From assembly GCA_031259745.1 (NCBI GenBank), contig JAIRLB010000084.1, forward strand, positions 1 through 7,418: 7,418 bases of DNA. The letters are read 5' to 3'. Below, in pieces: positions 1-5,613 of the stretch (positions are counted from its first letter, which is position 1; every line of letters starts with the position of its first letter). Below the pieces are notes generated by a model. It saw only the letters and a list, made by a program, of their open reading frames with translations, was not told the DNA's origin and did not search any database. The position numbers and the translations under genes are program-made. Source of the DNA: Rickettsiales bacterium. GTDB lineage: Bacteria; Pseudomonadota; Alphaproteobacteria; Rs-D84.

Positions 1-27
1 ATGTGAAAGGTGGACAGCCCGAAGTCG

Positions 28-345
28 ATGATTGCCAATTTGCGCAACGCCTCAAAGCACGATTTGTCCGAGATAAACGAATATCCGGCGAATTCTTTGT
101 TTGATGATGAATCGATTCGCAGCAGATTTCATGAAGTCGGACCGACGAAAAATCAAGTTGAAAAAATTTACGAGATGGCGGAAGAGTTTTTGTCGCCCGT
201 TCTATCGGAAATTTTTCAAACCGTACATCAGGCGAATACATTAGCGGAATTAAGAAAGTTCTTCGGTTCAGAAGACAGGATGATGGATGCCTCGGAAAAG
301 ATATGCGCGTTTGCGGAAAAATTTCCTGCCCGCTGGCGCGTTTGA
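28..345 (+). CDS. Unrecognised small cytoplasmic protein (105 aa)
   Basis: I do not recognise the family. The protein is acidic, probably mostly helical (a long charged stretch around FHEVGPTKNQVEKIYEMAEE, then EIFQTVHQANTLAELRKFFG), with no signal peptide or membrane segment; it ends in FPARWRV before a TGA. The start is uncertain. ATG at 28 overlaps the stop of another frame in an ATGA arrangement (frame-2 stop at 29-31), as expected for translational coupling to a gene lying left of the window; a GTG at 10 in the same frame would add six residues. In-frame TGA at 4-6 excludes a longer form. A purine-rich AAAGGTGG lies at 7-14, rather far from ATG 28. Codon use resembles the other genes here, so it is probably coding, but the left edge prevents judging its operon. 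It could also be the tail of a broken gene. Confidence 0.5.
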   Translation: MIANLRNASKHDLSEINEYPANSLFDDESIRSRFHEVGPTKNQVEKIYEMAEEFLSPVLSEIFQTVHQANTLAELRKFFGSEDRMMDASEKICAFAEKFPARWRV

Positions 346-568
346 ATCGTTATGCGCCACACCCCAGGGAATCCAAGGTATTTGCGGGATAGTGAAATCA
401 ACGGAGGCGTCCGTAAAAACAGAAAAAACTCATCTTCAAATTTATTGGATCAAAAATTAAGGCGCATGATGCGCGAACCGAAATATTAGAAAGATCAAGA
501 TCCAGAATATATTCTGAATATAGAAAATGGATTCAAAAAATTATATTCGTAAATTTTTCACTTTCTTC
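346..568. other. Intergenic stretch, no secure gene
   Basis: A 45-codon ORF (352-489) begins seven bases after, and in the same frame as, the stop of the preceding gene. It has no ribosome binding site and a basic, low-complexity product (ending RRMMREPKY), so it is more likely a chance ORF or a decayed extension than a gene. Small dyads are present: ACGGA/TCCGT around 414-427, GCGCA/TGCGC at 462-474, and a perfect 14-base palindrome CAGAATATATTCTG at 503-516. None is followed by a T-run, so no terminator is called. Confidence 0.4.
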
Positions 569-597
569 TTTACTAATTTTTTAGTTTTAGATAAAAT
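569..597 (+). promoter_or_regulatory. Probable sigma-70 promoter of the H1-like gene
   Basis: TTTACT (569-574), a 17-bp spacer and TAAAAT (592-597, inside GATAAAAT) form a plausible -35/-10 pair in very AT-rich DNA. Transcription would start near 604, leaving a leader of about 47 nt. A short AT hairpin (AACAAA/TTTGTT, 607-622) lies in this leader before the ribosome binding site AAAAGGAG (637-644), six bases from the ATG. Confidence 0.5.
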
Positions 598-650
598 GCA
601 ATCATGAACAAAACAATTTGTTCTACCGAGAAAACTAAAAGGAGAGAAGA

Positions 651-941
651 ATGGCATTCACATTCTTAAAACCAGCTGCCAAAAAAACAGCTGTGAAAAA
701 GCCGGCGGCAAAGCCAGCTGCGAAAAAAGTCGCTGTAAAAAAACCAGCTGTAAAGAAAGCCGCTCCGGTTAAAAAGCCTGCGGTCAAGGCAGTTGCGAAA
801 AAAGCGCCTGCGAAAAAAGTCGCTGCAAAAAAACCAGCTGTAAAGAAAGCCGCTCCGGCTAAAAAGCCTGCGGTCAAGGCTGTTGCGAAAAAAGCTCCCG
901 CCAAGAAAGTGGTTGCGAAAAAAGTCGCAAAGAAAAAATAA
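651..941 (+). CDS. Histone H1-like Lys/Ala/Pro-rich DNA-binding protein (96 aa)
   Basis: After a short N-terminus (MAFTFLKPAAKKT) the protein consists almost entirely of K, A, V and P in KKPAVKKAAP-type repeats, the composition of the eukaryotic H1 tail and of bacterial H1-like proteins (chlamydial Hc2, Bordetella BpH1, AlgP-type tails). Such proteins bind DNA non-specifically through charge and affect nucleoid compaction; that role is inferred from composition because there is no folded domain to inspect. Residues 24-53 and 54-83 are two near-identical 30-residue units, followed by a partial unit ending VAKKVAKKK and a double TAA TAA stop. The start is well supported by AAAAGGAG six bases upstream. 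It is monocistronic, with its own promoter and a terminator 35 bp downstream. Repeat number probably varies between strains. Confidence 0.85.
   Translation: MAFTFLKPAAKKTAVKKPAAKPAAKKVAVKKPAVKKAAPVKKPAVKAVAKKAPAKKVAAKKPAVKKAAPAKKPAVKAVAKKAPAKKVVAKKVAKKK
721..900 (+). repeat. 90-bp tandem duplication in the H1-like gene
   Basis: Positions 721-810 and 811-900 align without gaps, with five mismatches by eye (85 of 90 identical). The unit is exactly 30 codons, so copy number can change without breaking the frame. A diverged partial unit follows to about 935. Few differences have accumulated, which points to a fairly recent duplication. Confidence 0.9.
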
Positions 942-975
942 TAAATCTCGCGCAGGTGTGATTTATTATAAATCG

Positions 976-1002
976 ATGTCCGGTTCGTCCGGGCATTTTT
1001 TT
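976..1002 (+). terminator. Rho-independent terminator of the H1-like gene
   Basis: Stem ATGTCCGG (976-983) pairs with CCGGGCAT (989-996), one G-T wobble, around the loop TTCGT, and runs into seven T residues (996-1002). Just upstream, ATAAATC occurs at 941-947 and 968-974 around GATTTAT (960-966), giving two alternative 7-bp AT hairpins. Confidence 0.85.
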
Positions 1003-1161
1003 GCTCTCGGATACTGTCATTTGTAACGATATGGCGGCACCAAATACCAACAACGCGCTGTAAAGGTATGAGAATTTGCGCACGCAATGGATACCATTTG
1101 TATGGCGGGGAAATCTACGGGAAGCTACAAAGAGCATATTTAATATAATTTAATCCAATTC
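1003..1161. other. Intergenic stretch, possible remnant only
   Basis: No gene is supported. An 18-codon ORF at 1087-1143 (containing MAGKSTGSYKEHI) and broken neighbouring frames could be the tail of a decayed gene, but there is no ribosome binding site and I recognise no family. The right end becomes AT-rich towards the promoter at 1188. Confidence 0.3.
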
Positions 1162-1182
1162 AAATTTACTTTGAGTAAATTT
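1162..1182. promoter_or_regulatory. Perfect inverted repeat upstream of the RNA A promoter
   Basis: AAATTTACT (1162-1170) and AGTAAATTT (1174-1182) are perfect reverse complements around TTG, ending 5 bp before the -35 box at 1188. The placement suits a regulator-binding site. Because the right arm runs into a T-rich stretch it could instead act as a weak AT-only terminator for transcription from the left. Confidence 0.45.
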
Positions 1183-1187
1183 TTTTC

Positions 1188-1216
1188 TTCACAAAGTTTT
1201 TTGTTTGTTATACAAT
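1188..1216 (+). promoter_or_regulatory. Sigma-70-type promoter of RNA A / cysteine-rich gene A
   Basis: TTCACA (1188-1193; 5 of 6 to TTGACA), a 17-bp spacer and TACAAT (1211-1216; 5 of 6 to TATAAT). The predicted start is about 1223. No other convincing promoter lies between here and gene A at 1480, so gene A is probably expressed by reading through the structured RNA and its terminator. Confidence 0.7.
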
Positions 1217-1222
1217 AAAAAA

Positions 1223-1461
1223 GAATTCACAGGGATGTGTGTTCGGGGACTTGAAAAATCCCATAATTGAACCAGGCATAAACGCTTGGAATCCGACTGA
1301 GAAAAGTTGTCGGCGTTGTTGCGCCGTTGGTTTTATCTCCTGGCCTAAATGGTCGGGAAGCCGATAGCTATGCAATAGCGCGCAGGCGCAAAACCTATTG
1401 GGGTCATCTTCAATTATGATTTTTTCAACTTCCCGACCGTCAATTCCTTGACGGTTTTTTT
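1223..1461 (+). ncRNA. Structured leader/sRNA A, member 1 of a candidate new RNA family
   Basis: The ends are set by the predicted start and the last T of the terminator. Pairings visible by eye: long-range helix 1254-1259 and 1262-1271 with 1409-1424 (10 + 6 bp, two-base bulge); hairpin GGCGT/GCGCC (1312-1325); hairpin CCGAC/GTCGG (1293-1312); hairpin H, with 5' arm CTCCTGGCC (1337-1345) and 3' arm within GGTCGGGAAG (1351-1360); and a perfect 10-bp pseudoknot of 1351-1360 with CTTCCCGACC (1429-1438). H and the pseudoknot use the same strand and exclude each other. The pseudoknot strand is followed by the terminator and then gene A's start. I cannot match it to the cobalamin, TPP, SAM, T-box, 6S, tmRNA or RNase P signatures I remember. 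Function as a ligand-sensing leader is inference; a trans-acting sRNA is the alternative. Confidence 0.65.
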
Positions 1462-1476
1462 GTAGAAAAGGGAAGT
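1428..1476 (+). promoter_or_regulatory. Anti-Shine-Dalgarno pairing in leader A
   Basis: ACTTCCC (1428-1434) is perfectly complementary to GGGAAGT (1470-1476), which holds the ribosome-binding region of gene A (ATG 1480). The helix would enclose the terminator hairpin and block initiation. The same strand pairs with 1351-1360 in the pseudoknot, so the two states exclude each other. Confidence 0.55.
1437..1461 (+). terminator. Intrinsic terminator/attenuator before gene A
   Basis: CCGTCAA (1437-1443), loop TTCC, TTGACGG (1448-1454), then seven T (1455-1461). Its first two C residues are also the last two bases of the pseudoknot strand. It ends 18 bp before the ATG of gene A with no promoter between, so it should act as an attenuator for that gene. 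Confidence 0.9.
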
Positions 1477-1479
1477 AGG

Positions 1480-1947
1480 ATGAAAAGAATAACATTAAGT
1501 TTTGTCATTTTAATCGCATTTTGCGGGCAGTTGTTGGCGGCTATGTGCAACTGCCCGTCCGAGAATGAATCTTGCAGGTTAGACTGTAATTATCCGGTCT
1601 CTTGCTGGTGTGGCGGCGCCACTATTATGCCCGAGTGCATTTCGGATAGTAGTTGCAGTCATTTAAGCACTTTCTGGACATACTATTCCGAAGGATACGA
1701 AACAAGAATGCGGGGAGAATGCGATAGCAGGCTTGGCTGCATGAGTCAAATTTTATTTCGCTGCGCATCCGGGTATTACGGCAGTAGTAAGGCCGGAACA
1801 ACTGGATGTAACCTATGCCCGTCCGGCGGAACCAGCAATGCGGGCGCAACTGATGTAACTGATTGCTACGCATCGCCCGACACCGGCGGTGACGGCAGTG
1901 GAGATTGGGTTTATGAGGACAAGTGTTACTATAGCTCTGCAGATTAA
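1480..1947 (+). CDS. Secreted cysteine-rich protein A (155 aa)
   Basis: The N-terminus (MKRITLSFVILIAFCGQLLA, then AMCNC) is a classical Sec signal peptide with cleavage expected near residue 20-21; the pattern does not fit a strict lipobox. The mature part has about 15 Cys, including CNC, CWC and CNLC pairs, suggesting a disulfide-bonded extracytoplasmic protein. The C-terminal third (about residues 94-155) carries CASGYYG, CNLCPSGGTS, TDCY, SGDW and CYYS, a pattern shared with the proteins at 5614-5943 and 6782-7387. The growth-factor/TNF-receptor-like spacing is only superficial evidence of fold; surface or host-interaction roles are guesses. Translation probably uses AAGGGAAG just upstream, which leader A can sequester. 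The stop lies one base from the stop of the opposite-strand gene, with no separate terminator. Confidence 0.8.
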   Translation: MKRITLSFVILIAFCGQLLAAMCNCPSENESCRLDCNYPVSCWCGGATIMPECISDSSCSHLSTFWTYYSEGYETRMRGECDSRLGCMSQILFRCASGYYGSSKAGTTGCNLCPSGGTSNAGATDVTDCYASPDTGGDGSGDWVYEDKCYYSSAD

Positions 1948-1948
1948 G

Positions 1949-2584
1949 TCAAACGCTGCTGACAAAGATTCGCAGCTTGGACAACAGTTCGGTTCCGGCC
2001 TTGCCGAACAGGGGCAGATATGTCTCATATTCCGGCAAGTCTGCCTGAATCTGCGCGCGCGAACGTTCTGAAATCGGCGCGGACAGCATGTCGTTTGCGA
2101 CCTTCCATAAATAATAAGCGCGGGCGGTTTTGATGACTATGTTCCATTTTTCATGCAGTTGGGATTCCTCGGTCAAAGCGGATTGAATCGCAATCTGCCA
2201 TTCATCTCCGAACTTTTTGACAACGTTCAGGGATTTGATGCGTTCCAAACCATCCGTATCCGGGACGAAAGAATCCAAGGCGTGGCTTAATTCTGATATT
2301 TCTTCATCAGACAAAAGAGTGGATGCGACCGCCTCTGCCATCATGCCGTCATAAGGCATTAATTCGATATCAATCGAATTGATGGGCGTTTTTCCGCTGC
2401 GCAGATTTTCAATGTGCCGCGCCAGCTTGTAGCCGGTCGGCATATTAGGCAATTCTGCCAGAACATCATCATCAGCTTCGGCGATAAAAATCTGATTGAC
2501 GGATTTCCAACCGCCGAGGATAACGTGCTGCTGACGGTACAGGTTCAGCAATTTTTGCGCAACGGTGCTTGGTCTTGGCTTCAT
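1949..2584 (-). CDS. Unrecognised cytoplasmic protein (211 aa), in operon with the HTH regulator
   Basis: I recognise no family. The protein is soluble and acidic, without signal peptide or membrane helices, and looks largely helical. Visible segments are a basic N-terminus (MKPRPSTVAQKLLNLYRQQH), an acidic patch FIAEADDDVLAELP, a helical region TLLSDEEISELSHALDSF, and an aromatic C-terminal part (KWNIVIKTARAYYLWKVAND). The start is supported by AGGGGGG (2596-2590) five bases upstream of ATG. It lies 26 bp behind the double-HTH gene on the same strand and is probably co-transcribed, so it may be a partner or target of that regulator; this rests only on position. Its stop is one base from that of gene A, and no terminator is visible between the convergent genes. 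Confidence 0.75.
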   Translation of the reverse strand: MKPRPSTVAQKLLNLYRQQHVILGGWKSVNQIFIAEADDDVLAELPNMPTGYKLARHIENLRSGKTPINSIDIELMPYDGMMAEAVASTLLSDEEISELSHALDSFVPDTDGLERIKSLNVVKKFGDEWQIAIQSALTEESQLHEKWNIVIKTARAYYLWKVANDMLSAPISERSRAQIQADLPEYETYLPLFGKAGTELLSKLRIFVSSV

Positions 2585-2610
2585 ATTTTCCCCCCTGGCC
2601 GCAAAAAGAA

Positions 2611-3618
2611 TTATTCCATTACAATCATGACTATTTTGTGCATTGTTTTGGCCGCGACTTTTTCTTCGGGCAAAGACAGCTGTCCATAGATTTTGCCCTT
2701 AGCGTCTTCGCGGACGACAGCAATCTGGGCCATGACTGTTTCATCGATGCCCATCTTGTCAAAGTCCGCATCGATAAACATCGCCATATCGCCGACCGCC
2801 GGTTTTGTTTCGCTGTCTGCAAAAATATAACATTTGTCCGGCAGAACATATCCCAAGCGTTTTGCATTCGGAAGAACGGCATAAACGCCTTTGCGGCCCT
2901 CTAAGGTCAATGGTGCGGCAATCATCGTCCTGTCGGATTTATGCAGGGCGATGCCTTTGGCGACAGGCGTTCCGAAAACAGGCACCAGTTTCGCGCGCGC
3001 GTTGTCATACAATTTCGCGCCGTACAAATTGGCCGGCAAGTCGATTCCCGACAATGGGCTGTCTGGGACAAGAACGGATTTGATTCTTTCCTTGACTTTG
3101 TTTATTTGTTTGGCCAATTCGCCGTTTTTATATAAAGCTGCGATTTCGTTGAACAAGCTTTCGACGTCATAGCCAAACGATTGCGCCAATGGATCGACTT
3201 CGTTCTGATATACCTCGCGCTGGCCGACTTCGATTTTGTGATAGACGGATAAAGTCATGCCCGCGTCTTTTGCGGCTTGGGCGATTGTTTTGCCCGACTG
3301 CTGCCGGATTTTGCGAAGCCCGGAACCGAATATTTTCAGACCGCTGCCTTCGTTGTCCGTCAAGCGGCGCTTAATTTCAGATTGCCATTCGGTTGCGACC
3401 TCGTCGGATTCTTTGACGAAAACGTCGGACAGCTTGCAGCCCAGAATGTTGCATATGTTCAGCAGCTGCTTTTGATTCAGACGGCGGACGCCTTTTTCTA
3501 TCTTGGAAACTGCGGACAAAGACAGTTTTGATCGCCTGGCCAGCTCGGTCATTTTCATGCCGATTCCCAGACGGATGCTTCTTATGTTATTTGGGAAAAT
3601 TATTTCTTCTTGGGCCAT
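2611..3618 (-). CDS. Double XRE-type HTH transcriptional regulator with LexA/S24-like C-terminal part (335 aa)
   Basis: Two Cro/C1-type helix-turn-helix domains occur in series: residues about 10-66 (IRSIRLGIGMKMTELARRS, then LSLSAVSKIEKGVRR) and about 98-156 (LRKIRQQSGKTIAQAAKDAG, then YHKIEVGQREVY). A linker rich in K and E (about 160-185) leads to a C-terminal region (about 211-335) beginning LVPVFGTPVAKG and containing VYAVLP and VGDMAMFIDADF, which resembles the S24/LexA-CI dimerisation fold. I see no GDSM-like catalytic serine, so self-cleavage is unlikely. An upstream ATG (3724-3726) would add 36 residues, but ATG 3616-3618 has AAAGGAG six bases before it and starts directly before the HTH. 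A short GCAA/TTGC hairpin puts that ribosome binding site in its loop. The promoter dyad suggests autorepression. Confidence 0.8.
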   Translation of the reverse strand: MAQEEIIFPNNIRSIRLGIGMKMTELARRSKLSLSAVSKIEKGVRRLNQKQLLNICNILGCKLSDVFVKESDEVATEWQSEIKRRLTDNEGSGLKIFGSGLRKIRQQSGKTIAQAAKDAGMTLSVYHKIEVGQREVYQNEVDPLAQSFGYDVESLFNEIAALYKNGELAKQINKVKERIKSVLVPDSPLSGIDLPANLYGAKLYDNARAKLVPVFGTPVAKGIALHKSDRTMIAAPLTLEGRKGVYAVLPNAKRLGYVLPDKCYIFADSETKPAVGDMAMFIDADFDKMGIDETVMAQIAVVREDAKGKIYGQLSLPEEKVAAKTMHKIVMIVME

Positions 3619-3636
3619 CGCAAGCTCCTTTGCAAT

Positions 3637-3666
3637 ATCGTACAATCTTGACAAAAGATTAGTCAA
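3637..3666 (-). promoter_or_regulatory. Promoter of the HTH gene with operator-like dyad
   Basis: On the minus strand TTGACT (3666-3661), an 18-bp spacer and TACGAT (3642-3637) form a candidate promoter 18 bp from the start codon. The spacer contains a perfect 6-5-6 inverted repeat, AATCTT/AAGATT (3644-3649 and 3655-3660), where a bound HTH dimer would block polymerase. The -10 is only a 4 of 6 match. dnaB ends upstream at 3756 without a visible terminator, so readthrough from dnaB is also possible. Confidence 0.5.
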
Positions 3667-3693
3667 TTTTTTATGATTGCGCAAGCAAATAAT

Positions 3694-3716
3694 TTCTGAT
3701 TTCCGACTTCTGATTT
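3694..3716. repeat. 9-bp direct repeats upstream of the HTH promoter
   Basis: TTCTGATTT occurs at 3694-3702 and 3708-3716, 14 bp apart start to start, in the non-coding space between dnaB and the HTH promoter. This could be a pair of protein-binding half sites; nothing else supports that. Confidence 0.4.
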
Positions 3717-3755
3717 TTTTCTTCAATCAGCTCACGGTTCACGGAACTGTTCCCG

Positions 3756-5291
3756 CTACATCATATCCGGCACATCCGCCATATTGAAGATGTCCGCATC
3801 CTGCTGAAAAGGTGCGGTCGGCTGGCTATTGAATTCGTCGGCGCGCGGAGCATTGAATTCATTCAGGTCGTCAAACAGACTGTATTCGCCGGTGAATCTC
3901 AGGTTGACCGTTTCTGGGCGTCCGTGGCGGTTCTTGCCGATAATGATGTCGGCCTTGCCGCGCGCGCGTTCCAGACGCACCTTCCAATTATCGCTGGTGG
4001 AGGGGGCATTGCGGCCGGACAGCTTTTGCGAAGGATCTCGGCCATCCAGATAATATTCTTCGCGGTATGTGAACATGACGATGTCGGCGTCTTGCTCGAT
4101 AGATCCTGATTCGCGCAGGTCGGCCAGCTGCGGGCGCTTGTCATCGCGGGCTTCGACGCCGCGCGACAGCTGTGACAGTGCGATTAGGGGGACATCCATT
4201 TCTTTGGCCAGCATTTTCAGGCCGCGGGTGATTTCGGAAATTTCCTGGACGCGGTTGTCGTTGCGCCGCCCGCCCGGGGACATCATCAATTGCAAATAGT
4301 CGATAACGATTAGCGCCAGGCCGCCGTGCTTGCGCGCAATGCGGCGCGCGCGGGTGCGAATCATCGGAACGGACATGCCGGGGGTGTCGTCAAAATACAA
4401 TGGAACCTTGGCTAGGGCATCTGAATATTGCGACATCTTCAAGAATTCTTCATCTGTCAGAGAGCCGTTGCGCATAGAGGCCATCGGAATCTTGGCCTGG
4501 GAAGACAGAACGCGCGCCGCCAGCTGTGATGCCGCCATTTCAAGCGAAAAAAATACGACTGCGCCCTTGTATTGCTTGTTCGCGCGGCCAGACAGAATCG
4601 CGCTGGCTGCATTGAACGCGATGTTCATTGCGAATGCGGTTTTGCCCATGGCGGGCCGGCCGGCTATAATAATCAAATCCGAATGATGAAGGCCGCTGAT
4701 GGATTTGTCCAAATCGCGAAATCCCGTGGTCAGCCCGGATAGTTTGCCGTCCGCCTTGTATGCGATTTCAGCTTCTTCCAGCGCGGCGCGCAGCGCGGCG
4801 CCCATAGGGGTCGCGCCTTTTTCGGCCGCGCCGGTCACAGACATTTCGAACAATTTCTGTTCCGCGATCTCAATCTGACGTGAAACAGGCGTGTCCAGGT
4901 CTTCGATAAATGCTGAATCTGTTATTTGCTGACCCAGATTAATCAATTCGCGGCGAAGCGCGTTATCGTATACTATGCGTCCGTATTGATCGACGTTGAC
5001 GACGGTTGCGCCCGCGCCGGACAGCTGCGCCAGATATTCCACACCGCCGACAGATTCCAGCGCGCCCTGCTGTTCCAGATAATTCTTGGCGGTGATAATG
5101 TCAAAAGGAATGCCTGCCGCGAATTGCTTTTCGGCCAGCCGGTAGATTTCCTGATGCGCAGGATGCATGAAATGGTCGGGTTTCAGGAACTCGCCTATGC
5201 GCTCTAACGCGCGGTTATTCATCAAAACCGCAGCCAGCACGGCCTGTTCGGCTTCCAAATTAGTGGGCAACGTTTTAGGTGTGAAATCCAT
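3756..5291 (-). CDS. dnaB: Replicative DNA helicase DnaB (511 aa)
   Basis: DnaB is the hexameric 5'-3' helicase that unwinds DNA ahead of the replisome and recruits primase. The N-terminal domain (residues about 10-110, NLEAEQAVLAAVLM, then FMHPAHQEIY) is the DnaB_N fold. The RecA-like ATPase domain follows: Walker A GRPAMGKT (211-218), Walker B LIVIDYLQLM (327-336), ALSQLSRGVE (371-380), DLRESGSIEQDAD (391-403) and GKNRHGRPE (452-460), which includes the arginine-finger region. About 35 residues rich in N, D and Q (from about 477) form a normal disordered tail. Slightly above usual length, with no inteins. The start is chosen by fit to the family N-terminus; no Shine-Dalgarno precedes it, only AT-rich DNA (GATATATTCTAATATTC). 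Neighbours are not the common rplI/alr/radA set, so position does not refine the call. Confidence 0.97.
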   Translation of the reverse strand: MDFTPKTLPTNLEAEQAVLAAVLMNNRALERIGEFLKPDHFMHPAHQEIYRLAEKQFAAGIPFDIITAKNYLEQQGALESVGGVEYLAQLSGAGATVVNVDQYGRIVYDNALRRELINLGQQITDSAFIEDLDTPVSRQIEIAEQKLFEMSVTGAAEKGATPMGAALRAALEEAEIAYKADGKLSGLTTGFRDLDKSISGLHHSDLIIIAGRPAMGKTAFAMNIAFNAASAILSGRANKQYKGAVVFFSLEMAASQLAARVLSSQAKIPMASMRNGSLTDEEFLKMSQYSDALAKVPLYFDDTPGMSVPMIRTRARRIARKHGGLALIVIDYLQLMMSPGGRRNDNRVQEISEITRGLKMLAKEMDVPLIALSQLSRGVEARDDKRPQLADLRESGSIEQDADIVMFTYREEYYLDGRDPSQKLSGRNAPSTSDNWKVRLERARGKADIIIGKNRHGRPETVNLRFTGEYSLFDDLNEFNAPRADEFNSQPTAPFQQDADIFNMADVPDMM

Positions 5292-5333
5292 GAATATTAG
5301 AATATATCAAACTTTTGAAAATTCAACTCTTTT

Positions 5334-5601
5334 TTGCGCGGCTACAAAGAATTGCGAATTCCGATCATCAATGACGACGGAACGCCCGCTTGGCCGGAAG
5401 TATTCATATTGGACAAAATAGAGCAGTTGCGCGAGATCGCGGGCGGGCGCCGCCGATCCGATCATTATCTTGGGCTATGGAAATATTGCGCGCAGAAGCG
5501 GATTTCAAGTTGTTCGCCGCGAACCGTTCCATGTTGTGAAAACCGGCTGCGGGGACGGAATATTTTCCGTCCCTATGGTTTACAGCTCACGAATTTTATA
5601 A
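5334..5601 (+). pseudogene. Degraded, frame-broken coding remnant
   Basis: Two consecutive frames look coding. The first (open from 5319, only a TTG at 5334 as start) reads RGYKELRIPIINDDG and AWPEVFILDKIEQLREIAGG to about 5446. A second frame, open 5422-5598 with TAA at 5599-5601, continues with DPIIILGYGNIARRSG and FHVVKTGCGDGIFSVPMVY. The simplest reading is one protein of roughly 90 residues broken by a frameshift in the GC-rich run near 5440-5455 and lacking its 5' end. I recognise no family with confidence. A third frame (5477-5539) also looks mildly coding, so the reconstruction is uncertain. It lies between the divergent dnaB and a convergent cysteine-rich gene. Confidence 0.4.
5552..5573. 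other. Strong 9-bp hairpin between convergent genes
   Basis: GGGACGGAA (5552-5560) and TTCCGTCCC (5565-5573) are perfectly complementary around TATT. Neither strand has a T-run directly after the stem, so it is not a standard intrinsic terminator, but it lies about 40 bp past the stop of the minus-strand cysteine-rich gene and could stop transcription or protect the mRNA 3' end. Confidence 0.5.
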
Positions 5602-5613
5602 ATCCGAAATCTA

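Noticed and set aside
3..104. Open frame 3 at the left edge (containing CQFAQRLKARFVRDKRISGE) as the end of an upstream gene
   Set aside because: It overlaps the 28-345 gene by 77 bases and no family is recognised; the window edge prevents a decision.
1..489. TGA read as Trp, joining the frames 7-345 and 352-489
   Set aside because: TGA is the natural stop of the genes at 1949-2584 and 6782-7387, and Trp is encoded by TGG throughout, so recoding is not needed.
635..1087. 150-aa minus-strand ORF rich in F, A, T and G across the H1-like gene
   Set aside because: It is the antisense shadow of the Lys/Ala repeat; the plus-strand frame has the ribosome binding site, promoter and terminator.
1223..1461. 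RNA A as a cobalamin riboswitch because of GGGAAG, or TPP because of CTGAGA
   Set aside because: The other conserved blocks of those riboswitches are absent, and the fold differs.
3619..3726. 36-residue N-terminal extension of the HTH regulator
   Set aside because: It lacks a ribosome binding site, covers the promoter, dyad and direct repeats, and adds low-complexity basic sequence; the ATG at 3618 has an ideal ribosome binding site.
5474..5499. A GCTATGGAAA...GCGCGCAG stretch resembling the TATGCAA...GCGCGCA segment of RNA A
   Set aside because: No matching pseudoknot strand, terminator or downstream gene accompanies it, and it lies in the coding-like remnant. It shows that this short segment alone can match by chance, so the family claim rests on the helices instead.
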